Source of the DNA: Cryptomeria japonica
Lineage: Eukaryota; Streptophyta; Pinopsida; Cupressales; Cupressaceae
DNA length: 60,000 nucleotides
Assembly: GCF_030272615.1 (NCBI RefSeq)
Contig: NC_081413.1
Location: 156,929,849-156,989,848, forward strand
Direction: 5' to 3'
Part shown: positions 21,267 to 32,380 of the stretch, piece after piece
Position numbering within the stretch: the stretch's first letter is position 1
Layout: every line of letters starts with the position of its first letter
The notes under the pieces: generated by a model
Told to the model about the DNA's origin: nothing
What the model saw: only the letters and a program-made list of their open reading frames with translations
Databases searched by the model: none
Made by a program: the position numbers and the translations under genes

Positions 21267-22786
21267 TGTTGGCATTTTCAATAGAAAGATTATTGATATT
21301 CATTAAGGATATTGAGAAGGTTGTTGAAGATTATTTGATATAACTAAAAAAGGATGATAACTATCTTTATAACATTATTTTGTCATTGATGTCAAGAAAT
21401 TGATTTTTTGATTCAGTATGATGTTGCCATATCTTGAGAAGATTGATTTGAAGAGAATTAAGTGGTCGGTAAAAAACAAAAAGAATGTGATAAGAAAGGG
21501 GAGAAATAAGTTATTCAGTGGGCAACTATTACCAAGTTAGACAATGATGAGATCATGATGTTTAGATTGTTTTGATATCCTACATATGTTGTTGATTGTA
21601 AGGTTAATACTATACTATGTCATCGAGCAAATAACCTAGTCGGTAAACCCTAAGGAACCTAGTCGGTAAACCCTAAGGTTATCAATATCGGTTAATGAAG
21701 GCAGAATGTCTACCGAGTAAAGTTTAGTATTTATCGAGTTGCAACCGAGTTATGATAGATCACATTGGATGGATAAAAGCATTATTTAATGAAGGACAAT
21801 GATTAGCTGGAGATGATTAAATGATTGGTATGCCGCGCATGAAGTTTGTTAAGGATCTACGGCAATGGAAGATCGATAGGAAGATCTATAGTGTAGATTG
21901 AACCGCAATAACCTTGTGCAAGTTCCAAGAAAGGAATGCAAGTCCCAAGGCAAGGTAAAATGTTTTCAGATCGAAAAATGCATTGAACCTAGTCAAGATT
22001 GAAGATCTAATGGGTAAGATTGATAATGGGAAATGTGATCAAGGAGATTCAGCGGTTAGCAAATTGTTTATAAATAAGAAATTATTGATGAACAATGTAT
22101 GTAGGCAAGTCTAAGCATAGGGATGCTACATAGTGATTACCGAGCATAGAAGCTTGAAGACCTGTTTGAATAATAGAGTAAGGAGCCCAACAGAGGGACA
22201 AGATAAGTCCTATGACAAGATTGTTTTGGGCAAATAAGAATATGCTTTAGCATTTTAGATGTGAAGTTGTAGATATATTTATTACTATTGTTTATTTTGT
22301 AAGTGACATAAAATCTCTTAACTGAGTGGACTTAACAGTCTTATTTGTAAACCCTCTAGCAAGGTAACATTCTAAATGAGTGTTTGAAATCCTTTGACAA
22401 GGCCACTTCTAACAAAGTGAAGATCCTAACAGATTTGAGGGAAATCCCTTAACCGGGTCACATCTAGCAATGTGTTTGTAATCTTTAACAGGATTTGCTT
22501 CTAACTGAGCATACTCTAGAAGAGTATATTTCTTAGTGGGTCCGAAATCCCACAATGGTGTTTCCCTATTTGGGTTTCCACGTTAAATCTGGTGTTATAT
22601 GTGTTATGATGATTATGTGTTTATGAGTTTGCATGTTTAGCAGTTTTTGGTTATATTGCTCAAGCATAGGTTACCGAGGTTGAATCTGTTGATTTTATCA
22701 GAGATTAAGTTTGTATGATTCACCCCCCCCTCTCATCTTGTTAGCTATTGGCATCAGAACTTTACATTTAGTATCAGAACTTAACA
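21267..22786 (+). repeat. 3' LTR of element C
   Basis: Matches 18437-19957 end to end with several tens of differences. It ends CTTAACA, followed by the target duplication ACTGG. Confidence 0.95.
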
Positions 22787-22791
22787 ACTGG

Positions 22792-23332
22792 ATGTAGGTT
22801 TTATTAGACCTATTGACTACACGGAATGGATATCCAACCTGGTACCTGTGACTAAGCCCACAGGAGTCATAAGAATTTGTACTAATTTTTGGGTTCTAAA
22901 TAAAGCTTGTCCTAAGGATGACTTCCCACTACCTAATATCGATATGATAGTTGACCTAACAACTGGAAATGAGATGCTATCCTTAATGGATGGTTTTTCA
23001 AGATACAACCAGATTAAAATTGCACTAGAAGATCAACATAAAACAACCTTTACATGCCCATGGGGAACATACTGCCGGAATGTGATGCCATTTGGTCTCA
23101 AAAACGCCAGAGCAACATACCAAAGAGCCATGACAACATTGTTTCATGACATGATCCACAATATAATGGAAGATTACGTGGATGATATATTAGCTAAATC
23201 ACAAACAAGAGAAAGTCACCTTGTAGTTCTTACACAGATATTTGATTAGTTAGAATAGTATAATGTCAGATTAAACTCGAAGAAGTGTGTGTTTGCCGTA
23301 ACAATAGGTAAACTGTTAGGGTTTATAGTATC
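22792..23332 (+). pseudogene. Element A reverse transcriptase core
   Basis: The frame continues from 18436: VGFIRPIDYTEWISNLVPV, then KACPKDDFPLPNIDMIVDL, FSRYNQIKIALEDQHKT, MPFGLKNARATYQRAM and the catalytic YVDD at 23174-23185. Two TAG stops lie near 23247 and 23256. It is cut at 23332 by element D within the GFIVS motif; the frame resumes exactly at 37013. The first RT Asp block is altered (CTNFWVLNK where D has CTDFRDVNK). Confidence 0.88.
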
Positions 23333-24809
23333 TGTATGCGGGAAAAGTGGGCTGATAAAATTTAATATGTGAAAATTTAGTTAAATACTAGTCCACACAC
23401 ACACAGAGGACTTCTTGATGCAAGCTATGGAGTAACGTAATGTTACTCAGCTTCCCAAGGAGGGTCCCATGGTTCTCTATCTCACAATGTCCCTCAAACC
23501 AACGTTTTTGCTCTCAGATCACTGAGCAAAATGGTTTAGGGATGGCAAATGTAAGAACGATGGATGCTCTGATAGATTTTTAGTATGAGATGTGTTATAA
23601 GCTGGGTATGATTCTAAAATGCAATAAACTAAATGATAAGATGACAAGATTAGTATGAATACTATCCTAGCATGATATATTTAATCTATGATTGAGCTAA
23701 AATGATAAAGAACTTATTCTAAACATGCATATTTAGTCTACTTCCTAATTTAAAGAGAGGCTAAATGATGAGCATATATGAAATGAGAAAGCTTGAAAGA
23801 ATTTGAGCATAAGTGTAATGCTTCAAATTTGAAAGATGATTGTTAAGAATGGAGGAATGAGAGTTCTATTTATAGCATAAACAGGGCAATGGATGGTCAA
23901 GATCGAAAGGTTTAATCAAGGGCCAAGTTTGAAAGTTGGGGATCCATGTGCACAATTGACACCAATGAAATGGTGACAAGTGTCAACATAGGATTGGGTT
24001 GAGAGAAGAGGTTGGAGGCATTAAAGGCCTGAGAAGACCTCATGGTTATCTAAAGGCTAAAGGTCAAGTCTAAATTAAGATTACCCACTGGATTAAGAGT
24101 TAATCCAAGGATAAACCTTTGTGCAAATGATTAAGAGATAATCATGGTCAAAGCATTAATAGCCTGATGAGACCTTTGGGTTGGGTAGAGGTTGAGTCAA
24201 AACAAATGTTTTAACCGTGTGGGAGGGTTTGAATTAACCATTAATGGTTATTGGAGACTTTGGGGATTAAGTGGTTGAAGGTTGGAAGCCTTTAATGGTT
24301 TTCAAAGACTTTGAGGATTTTGGTGGTTGAAGGTTGAAAACCTTTAATGGTTATCAAAGACTTTAAGGGTTTTGAGAAGTGACTTCCCTTTGCTTAGGGA
24401 TGTGACAAAGTTTAGAGGAGGGATTAGGTTAATTAGAAGCGATTAGAAGATTCTAGAAGGGATTAGAAAGGGGTTTGAGATTTTGCAAGTGGATGGAGAG
24501 ATAATAGGATTTAATTGAAATAATTTAATTCAATTTGGTTGCCATTTGGGGAAATTAAATAAATTAGATTTATTCAATTTAGGATAACTATTTAATTAAA
24601 TTTGAATTTAATTAAAAGTGGATAGGGGGAATTTAATTGAATAAAATGATTTATTCATTAAATGGTATAGTGAATTTATTTAAATAAATTGAGTAATCTA
24701 TTTAATTAAATAGAGGAATGTGGATAATTTTATTAAATTGGATTTAATCAAATAGAGAAATGAACATAAAATATTCATTTAGGAATATGGTCATTTTTAT
24801 ACGTCTACA
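23333..24809 (-). repeat. 3' LTR of element D
   Basis: Minus-strand ends are TGTAGACGTATAAAAATGACC and CCCGCATACA, length 1477. A TATAAATAG box lies at about 23866-23875 on the minus strand. The U3 part (24480-24780) is full of AATTTAATTAAAT-type near-palindromes. Confidence 0.95.
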
Positions 24810-24826
24810 TTTTGCCCCTCTTTGAA
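24810..24826 (-). promoter_or_regulatory. Polypurine tract of element D
   Basis: On the minus strand TTCAAAGAGGGGCAAAA abuts the 3' LTR, as in A, B and E. Confidence 0.88.
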
Positions 24827-24968
24827 GTGACGTGTGTGCACATGTTATTTCAAAGAAAATGATGCCTTATCATGATTTATGATCAAATGCAATTTTTGTG
24901 TCGTTCTTTTGATTTGCCAGTCGTGCCCCAGATTCGATGTGATGCCCCAGATTTGATATTTGATGATG

Positions 24969-24978
24969 ATGCCCCCTC
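24969..24978 (-). promoter_or_regulatory. Second polypurine tract of element D
   Basis: GAGGGGGCAT on the minus strand, 160 bp from the 3' LTR; the same decamer is found in A, B and E. Confidence 0.5.
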
Positions 24979-25175
24979 GGGAGATGAATCAATATTTTGA
25001 AAAAAATAAATTTTTTTGATTTAAATGGATGAGTTGCGTATGATGTGTATGATTTCGTGCATGTAAAATGTGTGTGAATTGATTCATCTCCCGATAAGTT
25101 ACAAATTTTTTGGTATAGGGGAGACCGCGACCATATTACAGGTCCAGTCGGCTAACCCTAATTTCATTTTCCTCG

Positions 25176-25183
25176 TATAAAAG
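25176..25183 (+). promoter_or_regulatory. TATA box of the antisense PMD gene, element D
   Basis: TATAAAAG, about 75-80 bp before the exon 1 ATG at 25257, with no ATG between. It is the clearest of the three PMD promoters in the window. Confidence 0.65.
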
Positions 25184-25437
25184 GGGAAAAGGGCTTGATT
25201 TAGGTTCATTTGTGCTTTATTGACTTTGGAGAAAGAGAATTTGCTCTGGAGAGAAAATGTCGATTCCCTATCATAGACACCGTTTTGAGCGCGTTCGGAG
25301 GTACCGGAGACCTGTAGCGCGTGGACCACCAGTAAGTCAACATTTTTGACCCCTTTTTGATTTTTTGTTTTGTCATTTTTAGTCACTTTTTGAATTTCAA
25401 AGTTCGGGTGTTTCATTTTAGCGCCTCTAGGGTCCAC

Positions 25438-25862
25438 AGTAGCGCATACGAAGTGTGAAGTAGCGCATCGAGTTCAAATTTAGGGGTCGCGTCCGAAAAA
25501 TGTAGGCTAGCGCATAAAACTTTTAGGTTAGCGCGTGCATGGATAATAGCGCATAGAAAGTGTTGGGTAGTGCATCATGTCAATAGGTTAGCGCGTAGGT
25601 ATGACCTAGCGCATAGGGGCCGCCGGGGTTCGCATAGGAAAGGGGGTTTAGCGCGTAGGACTAACCTAGCACATAGGGCTAAAAGGGTAGCGCTTAGGAG
25701 GGGTCGATTAGCGCGTTGGAAGAGTCGAGCGCATGGGGTGAAAATTTTAGCGCGTAGATAGAATCTAGCGCATAGGTTAGAGATAATAGCGTGTAGGAGA
25801 GACAGCCTAGCGTGTGGGGATGTTTTAGCGCATTGAATGTCTGTTTTAGCGCATCGGAAATT
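25438..25862 (+). repeat. TAGCGCAT / TAGCGCGTAGG degenerate repeats in the PMD intron of element D
   Basis: More than 20 TAGCGCAT, TAGCGCGT or close variants in about 425 bp, often in pairs about 20 bp apart. They lie right after exon 1, as the GCG repeats do in B and A. They leave the plus strand open enough to give spurious ORFs. Confidence 0.9.
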
Positions 25863-26045
25863 TTTTTGCAATTTTGGCTTTTTTAAAAAATTTGTTTTGT
25901 CTGCCTGGCGTGTTTTGATGAATTTATCCAATATGAGTGTTTGTATAACTTGTTTTGATTTGCGTTTTTCTAAGTTATGTATAGATATCAACGTGTTTTG
26001 TTAATCAGAATATGATGTATTTGCGTGTTCTGTTTCAAATTCAAT

Positions 26046-26232
26046 GTGTGGGAAGCCTGAGTTGTATTACAAGCTGATATGGGTTGGAAACTTGAGTTGT
26101 TTTACAAGCTGATATGGGTGGGAAACTTGAGTTGTTTTACAAGTTTATGTGATTGTGGAGACTTGAGTTGTATTACAAGTTTTGATATGGTTTTTGAGAA
26201 CTTGAGTTGTTTTACAAGTTGATATGAAATGA
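26046..26232 (+). repeat. Tandem repeat with TTGAGTTGTTTTACAAG core, PMD intron of element D
   Basis: About five degenerate units of 40-48 bp, each with CTTGAGTTGT(A/T)TTACAAG and TGATATGG. They sit between the GCG array and exon 2, the place of the second intron array in element B. Confidence 0.88.
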
Positions 26233-28282
26233 TAGGATTTTGAACTTTGATTGTAGATGAGCAAATTGTTTCATGTTGTTGATGTAAGTTTGATTTTGAT
26301 ATCTTTGTGTTGATGTGGAAACTGATATTGGATATGTTTTGTTTGTTGACAGGAGCGATTGGGTGTTGTACAGTCGAGGGAGAGATTTCCGAGACCATGG
26401 ACATTGATACCGCGATTGTCACAGACAGATTTGGACATTATAGAGAGATGTGGATTGACCTCCCTCCTGGATATGCCTCGGTTCACTGTGAACTGGGGGC
26501 TTTTGACAGCGTTGGCAGAGAGGTGGCACAACGATATGAACACCTTTCATTTTGCCACTGGAGAGATGACAGTGACACCGGAGGATTGCTACCGGATTTT
26601 GCGGATTCCTGTAGTAGGGGCACTACTTCCCTATGAGCAGTCAAAGGAGGGTGGCACATAGGCACTGCGCCGGATTTTTCAGGATGACACAGTTTGTGGC
26701 TATGAGATCCCCTGGCAGGAGTTTTTGGATTTGGGTTATGCACCGCTGCCATCTGTACTGGCAGGATTCATTGGGGGATTCCTTTGTCCTGATCGTAGGT
26801 CAAAGGGATTCTCAGTGGGATGGGGGGTTAGTGTTGGAGGAGATGGTTACACAGGGCCGGAGATTTGCATGGGGGTCAGCGATGCTGGCTCATTTATACC
26901 GGAGTTTGCATGAGGTAGTATACCTCGGGTACGACAGTTTGTCAGCTGGCGTGACCCTTTTACAGGTATGGTGCTGGGAGCACATTCTAGCAGCGAGGCC
27001 ATTGGCAAATAGAGACAGGCCCGTAGGTGCAACATATGCCTACGGATATAGAGGTCTAGTTGTCCAATGTAAGCTGGGCAAACTAGAGCATTGGAGGAGG
27101 GTTTTTGACGATATAGATACGGTCACCTGGAGACTGTGTACAGGCTGTGAGGTATGGGCGAAGGATGGGCTGGAGATGTCCTTTGTATTTATGACAAGGT
27201 ATCTGATTGGAAGGACCCCATTCATCATCGAGCGGTTTGTGGTGACCCGAGTTTTGAGGCAGTTCGGGCGCCAGCAGGGTGTTCCACAGGGAGCATGCCT
27301 TTATGCACGGTGGCAGCAGGATGTGGCCGATTGGGGGCCGACTATTGATAGTGCCGTGGCAGTGGAGGAGTTTGTGGGGTTGGCCGGGCAGATCTGGGAC
27401 TATGCCCCAGAGATCCAGGATGTAGGGATGACAGATGAGTTCGCCCGTTTGTTTGCTGCGCAGGCGGTGGCTAGGATCTCAGATCCGGAGGAGATGAGGC
27501 CAGCATTTGACTCAGATGAGGAGGAGGGAGATGGGGGAGATGATGGAGATGATGGGGATGATGGAGGAGGAGGAGGAGCCAGAGGGAGGCGGGGAGAGAG
27601 AGGGAGGAGAGGAGTGGATAGAGCAGTCAGACAAGGGAGGATAGACAGGGGGAGAGGTGGATTGGCTATTGGAGCCAGTGGAGAGGGGAGAGTGGGGGAG
27701 GTGTTAGCTGCAGTGGGTGGTGAGGAGGAGCTGAGGAGACCAGCATAGAGGAGGAGGGCAGATGTACTCCCACCTCCAGCACCGAGGACAGGGCGAGTGG
27801 GAGGGGTTCCTCCAGCACAGGTACCGCTACGGGTTCGAGTGCCAGGTCATGTGGAGGATGCGCAGATCCGGACCTTGCAGATTACCGTTCAACAGCTGCA
27901 GGCACAGATTTTGACCTATTAGCGGCAGATTTCTCAGTTGACCACTGAGAGAGATATTGAGATAGAGCGGCGAGGACGAGTGGAGGAGGCGGTGGCGACT
28001 GTGCAGAGAGTAGCAGCGGGTGGTCCGATGAGAGACACCCTTAGAGAGCTGACGCGAAGAGTGCAGGAGGTAGAGTATTATAGGTGGCATTATGAGGCTG
28101 CAGTACCCAGGGATCGACGGGTGGAGAGTTTTGCATAGTTGAGATCTAGTCTATCTCGAACCACTAGGTCACGGTCGGAGAGCCGAGGTGTGACGGGGCC
28201 ACCGAGACAGGACCCTCCTGGAGATCCAGGGGCGGGTGTATCTGGAGCGAGACCATCTCCGTCAGGAGATAGTCATACTTGA

Positions 28283-29471
28283 GAGACAGGGTCTCTGTTG
28301 TAGTTTTGGACCATTGTTATACTTTGTACTGGACATAGTGTTTGGACACATTTTGTACATTTTGATCATTTTCGAGATATATATACGGCACCATTTTTGA
28401 TCTATGTGATGTGTTTATATGGATGCATGTTATATGAGGTATTTTATGTGATGATGCAATATATGATGTAATGTATGATGCAGGATGTATGCTTTTTATA
28501 TGCTATGAGATGTATCTTGAAAATGAGATGTATGTTTTATTTATGCCGCTAAATGTATCGTGATATGTAAATGATGTTAAATGATATGCAACTAATTGTA
28601 AAATGATATGCAACTAATTGTTTTTGAAGCATCCCTCATTCTGTATTTGCCATCCGATATAGCCATTTGTTTGCTTTCTTTGTAGATATCATCATTGAGC
28701 ATTGATTTGTTTAGGATATGTTGAAAATTTATACAAGCATAATGGTATAATGGAACCATAATGACCTGAGAAAAATTTACATGATGTTTAATTTTGCAAG
28801 ATAGCACAAGCGTCAAGGTATAATTGAACCAGGACGACCTGAGTGTGTATTGCGTAAACAGACAAGATTTGATCATTTGTATGCATGAAGTGGAATCAGG
28901 ACTTCAGTGATATTCGATGTATCACATCTCGAGGCAAGTATTCACACAGTACAAGTGATCACCTCCCAGACAGAAGACTAAGAAAATATTGGAAGTTCCC
29001 CTTGACCTCTAGCTGTGAAGCATTTAGTGAGACAAGGAAGAGAATCCAATAATGCAAAAAGTTCAAAATGCAAAACTAGTTAAGATTTTATGCTATAGTG
29101 CAACATTCAGTACTTCAGAAAATCATCCATCCTTGGTATTTTTGCGTTTTGTTTAGTTTTGTTTGGCAATGAAACGTAGTTGTTTGTTGGATGTCATGCT
29201 GTTGAGTTTTGCATCTAGTCTTGATGTCTTGAGTGTTTGCAATATTATTGATTTATATGCCCCTAGTTGAGTGTGCCTCTTGATGTGAATATATACAATG
29301 ATTCCAAGCCATGGTGTATTAGTGGTAGGAGGATATATATAGACAAATCAGGATAGTGACTACGCTAAGTATGTCCTGAATGGATATTTGCTAAGTGTCG
29401 GGCGATGGCCGATAGTGTTTGTATGGATAACATGGTATGGAAATAGATAAAAGAGCCATTCTTTCACAAGA
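28283..29471. other. Noncoding 3' region of element D between PMD stop and conserved motif
   Basis: No gene seen. It contains ATGATG/ATGTAT-rich low-complexity DNA (28380-28640), matching in position the CATA-rich DNA after the PMD gene in B and A. Two copies of a TATAATTGAACCA..ACGACCTGAG-like block (28745 and 28817) occur inverted in element E near 49305 and 49380. Confidence 0.55.
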
Positions 29472-29495
29472 GCGCCTGTTTACCAGGTTTTCACC
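29472..29495 (-). promoter_or_regulatory. Conserved GGTGAAAACCTGG motif, element D
   Basis: Minus strand reads GGTGAAAACCTGGTAAACAG followed by GCGC, just beyond the A-rich array after the integrase stop. See the same motif in B and E. Confidence 0.6.
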
Positions 29496-29580
29496 CTTTG
29501 TTTTTATTGTACTTTGTTTTTGTTTTTTCTGGATTTTTTTGATTTTTTTGTTTGTTTTTGGCTTTTTCCGTGCACTAGGC
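29496..29580 (-). repeat. A-rich array after the integrase stop, element D
   Basis: Minus strand is a run of AAAAAATCC / AAAAACAAA-like units directly after the integrase stop at 29585. Confidence 0.7.
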
Positions 29581-29584
29581 TACT

Positions 29585-32380
29585 TTAAGTATAGTACCTT
29601 TTCAGATGGATGCTGTTAGTTGGTTCGTTGAGCACATCTCCTTCAGAATTTGTTAGCTGATAAGCACCTGATCCATAAACTGATATGATAACATAGGGAC
29701 CCAACCAGTTAGGCTCAAATTTCCCTTTCTTTTCTCGATCTTGCTTATTTCTTGGATTTTCTTTGAGTACTAGGTCACCAACCTTGAAGTTGCGGGGATT
29801 GACCTTGTGATTGTAGCTCCTACACATGCCTTGCTGATATGCTTTGAGATGAGTATAAGCATGTTGGCATCTTTCATCTAATAGCTCAAGTTCTTGTAGT
29901 CGGTTAACTTGATACTCTTCATCTGGGATTAAGCCTTTCAAAGAGACTCTGAGAGATGGGATCTCTACCTCCAGGGGTAAAATAGCCTCTGATCCATATA
30001 CCAATGAGTATGGTGTTGCTCCTGTAGGTGTGCGGATGTTGGTTCTGTATGCCCAAAGTGCTGGATTGAGTTGTACGTGTCAATCTTTGCCTGCATCATT
30101 CACTGTTTTCTTGAGGATTTTTAGTATTGTCTTGTTAGATGCTTTCGCTTGACCATTGCCCTGTGGGTAATATGGTGTAGAGAACCTATGTTGGATTTTG
30201 AATTTTTCACATAGTTCCTGTACATCTTGATTCTTGAAGGGCCGTCCATTATCTGTAATGATTGAACTTGGAATACCATATCTGCAGATCAGATAATTGA
30301 GGATAAAAGAGGCAATTTGTTTCCCAGTCACTGTGGTCATGGGAACTGCTTCTATCCATTTGGTAAAGTACTCTATTGCTGTTATAATGAACTTGTGTCC
30401 ATTTGATGATGAAGGGTGAATTTTGCCAACTAGGTCCAGTCCCCACTGACAAAAGGGCCATGATGTTGTAAAGGGTTGCAGTTCCTGTGCTGGTGCATGT
30501 ATTAGATTGCCATGGATTTGGCATTTAGGACATTTCTTGGTGAAATGATATGAGTCCTTCTCCATTGTAGGCCAGTAGTATCCCATCCTTAGAAGCTTTT
30601 TAGCAAGAGTAGTGCCGCTTGAATGTGTGCCACAAATACCTTCATGAAGCTTGTGTAAAGCAGAATCAAAATCATTACGATCAAGACAACGAAGAAGAGT
30701 ACCATCGAGACCTCGACGATATAAAGTATTAGCGGTAAGGGTGTAACGGGCAGCTTGTCGGATAAAGTTACGTTTTTGGTTATTGGATTGGTCAATGGGT
30801 AAGATATTGTGTTTGAGGTAGTCGTATATTGGTCCATATAACGGAGAATCTGAACCAGTCAAGGCATAGATAACATGGGATTCAGAGTGGTCATAGGCGG
30901 GGGAGAATAGTTGCTCTACCAGGAACTCATAACGACTCTGTTGCTCTGGAATTTGTAGTAATGAAGTGATAGTAGCCATTGCATCGGCTGCTTTGTTGTT
31001 CAACCTTGGTATTTGCTCAAAGGTGATGTGCACAAAATACTGTTTGAAGTCATCCACCATTCGTTTGTAGGGTAGTAGCTTGTCGTCCTTTGTCTGATAG
31101 TTGTTGTTGATTTGATTGATGACTAGTTGTGAGTCTCCATAGACTTTTAACTCTGTGATTTTCCATTCGACAGCCATTTTGATGCCTATGACCAATGCCT
31201 CATATTCAACTACATTATTTGTGCATGGAAACATAAGCCTATATGATCTTGGCATAGTGTGTCCTTCAGGAGTGATGAATAGAATGCCGACCCCTAAACC
31301 ATGTTGAGTATAGGATCCGTCAAAGTATAGAGTCCATTGTTTGGTAGAAAGAGCAAGAACATCTCTGTCTGGAAATTCAATCTCCATGGTGTGCTTTCCT
31401 GGTAGTGGTGCTTTGGCTAACTGATCTACAATTGCTTGTCCTTTGATGGCTCGTCTTTCTGTGTATTGGATGTCAAATTCACTGAGAATCATGACCCATT
31501 TAGCCAATCGTCCTGTAAGAGCTGCTTTGCTGAGTAAATATTTGAGAGGATCAATTTTTGCTACTAGCTTTATAGTTTGTGCTAGCATATAATGTCGGAA
31601 CTTCTGAGATGCAAAAACCACTGTTAGGCAAGCCTTTTCAATGAATGTATAGTTGAGCTCATAGCCATTCAATGTCCTACTGATGTAGTATATGGCGCGT
31701 TCCTTTCCTTGTTGATCTTCTTGTGCCAATAGTGCCCCCAGTGAAATATCTGTTGTTGAGATATATAGAATAAGTGGCTTTCCGGCGACTGGTGGTACTA
31801 GAACTGGTGGATTCATCAGGTACTGTTTGATTTGATAAAAAGATTCTGCACACTTAGCCTCCCATTTGAATGGTACATTTTTGTGCAGTAAATGGTTAAA
31901 TGGTAGACTTTTATCTGCTAGCTGAGCGATGAATCGCCTGATTGATTGAAGTCGTCCCTGTAGAGATCTGAGTTGACTGATATTCTGTGGTGGTGGCATG
32001 TCCATAATGGCTTGTACCTTTGCTGGATCAACTTCAATACCCTTAGCTGAGACTATGTAGCCTAGTAACTTGTCGGATGTAACCCCGAAGACGCACTTCT
32101 TAGGGTTAAGCCTGACTTGGAATTTCTCCAATCGATTAAAATTTTTTGCTAGGATGCCAAGATGTTCATCTCTAGTGAAGGATTTGGCTAGTAAATCATC
32201 CACATAGTCTTCCATAAATGTGTGCATCATGTCATGGACTATTGTGGTCATTTCTCTTTGATAAGTGGCTCTTGCATTTTTTAAGCCAAAAGGCATAACA
32301 TTCCAACAGTACGTTCCCCAAGGATAGGTGAATGCGGTTTTATCTTGATCTTCTGGGGCTATTTTGATTGATTATACCCT
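29585..32380 (-). pseudogene. pol: Element D RT (palm to thumb), two RNase H domains and integrase
   Basis: Open from MPFGLKNARATYQ (32296) with YVDD at residues 31-34. It has RNase H-like LYISTTDISLGALLA, then a second, archaeal-like RNase H (LYFDGSYTQHG, VVEYEAL, VYGDSQLVINQI, NKAADAM). Integrase has an HH-CC zinc finger (HEGICGTH ... CPKC), Asp in WGLDLVG and Asp in ITDNG. The expected third catalytic Glu is Lys (codon 30143-30145). TGA at 30077-30079 replaces a Trp codon; the same frame continues to the tail (PNWLGPYVII, HLKRYYT) at 29585. A 1-nt loss near 32370 separates it from the upstream RT part. It would copy element RNA and insert the DNA; this copy is inactive. Confidence 0.92.

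Larger units (their letters stand above)
18437..22786 (+). mobile_element. Element C: gag-only Ty1/copia retrotransposon
   Basis: Two LTRs of about 1520 bp (18437-19957, 21267-22786) flank a 1.3-kb interior with a PBS, one gag ORF and a PPT. Target duplication is GCTGG on the left (18432-18436) and ACTGG on the right (22787-22791), one base changed. Removing it restores the element A RT frame. There is no protease, integrase, RT or RNase H, so it is a terminal-repeat element with gag domain (TR-GAG type), dependent on an autonomous copia. LTR divergence by eye is roughly 3 percent. Confidence 0.92.
25257..28282 (+). pseudogene. Antisense PMD (plant mobile domain) gene of element D, two exons, near full length
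   Basis: Exon 1 is 25257-25331 (25 codons, MSIPYHRHRFERVRRYRRP), donor GTAAGT at 25332. Exon 2 starts at 26353 after TGTTGACAG, phase 0. The PMD core reads ALAERWH, NTFHFATGEMTVTPEDCYRIL, GFLCPDRR, GFSVGWG, VVYLGYDSL, LLQVWCWEHI. Then come RYLIGRTPF, an acidic Gly/Asp stretch with an Arg/Gly run near 27520-27620, a likely coiled coil (27870-28090) and a Ser/Arg-rich tail ending at TGA 28280-28282. Damage: TAG at 26659, an extra G in a run of six at 26822-26827 (frame shift), and TAG at 27746, 27918 and 28136. It lies between integrase and 3' LTR, opposite to pol. PMD host relatives (MAIN, MAIL1) act in silencing; the role here is unknown. Confidence 0.85.

Noticed and set aside
25438-25862. 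CRISPR-like or gene-family reading of the regular GCG repeats
   Set aside because: Repeats are short, degenerate, unevenly spaced, in a plant transposon intron; no constant repeat with unique spacers.
25257-28282. PMD gene as an ordinary host gene
   Set aside because: It lies inside element D between integrase and 3' LTR, within the GTATC target duplication, and two further copies occupy the same place in A and B, so it travels with the elements.
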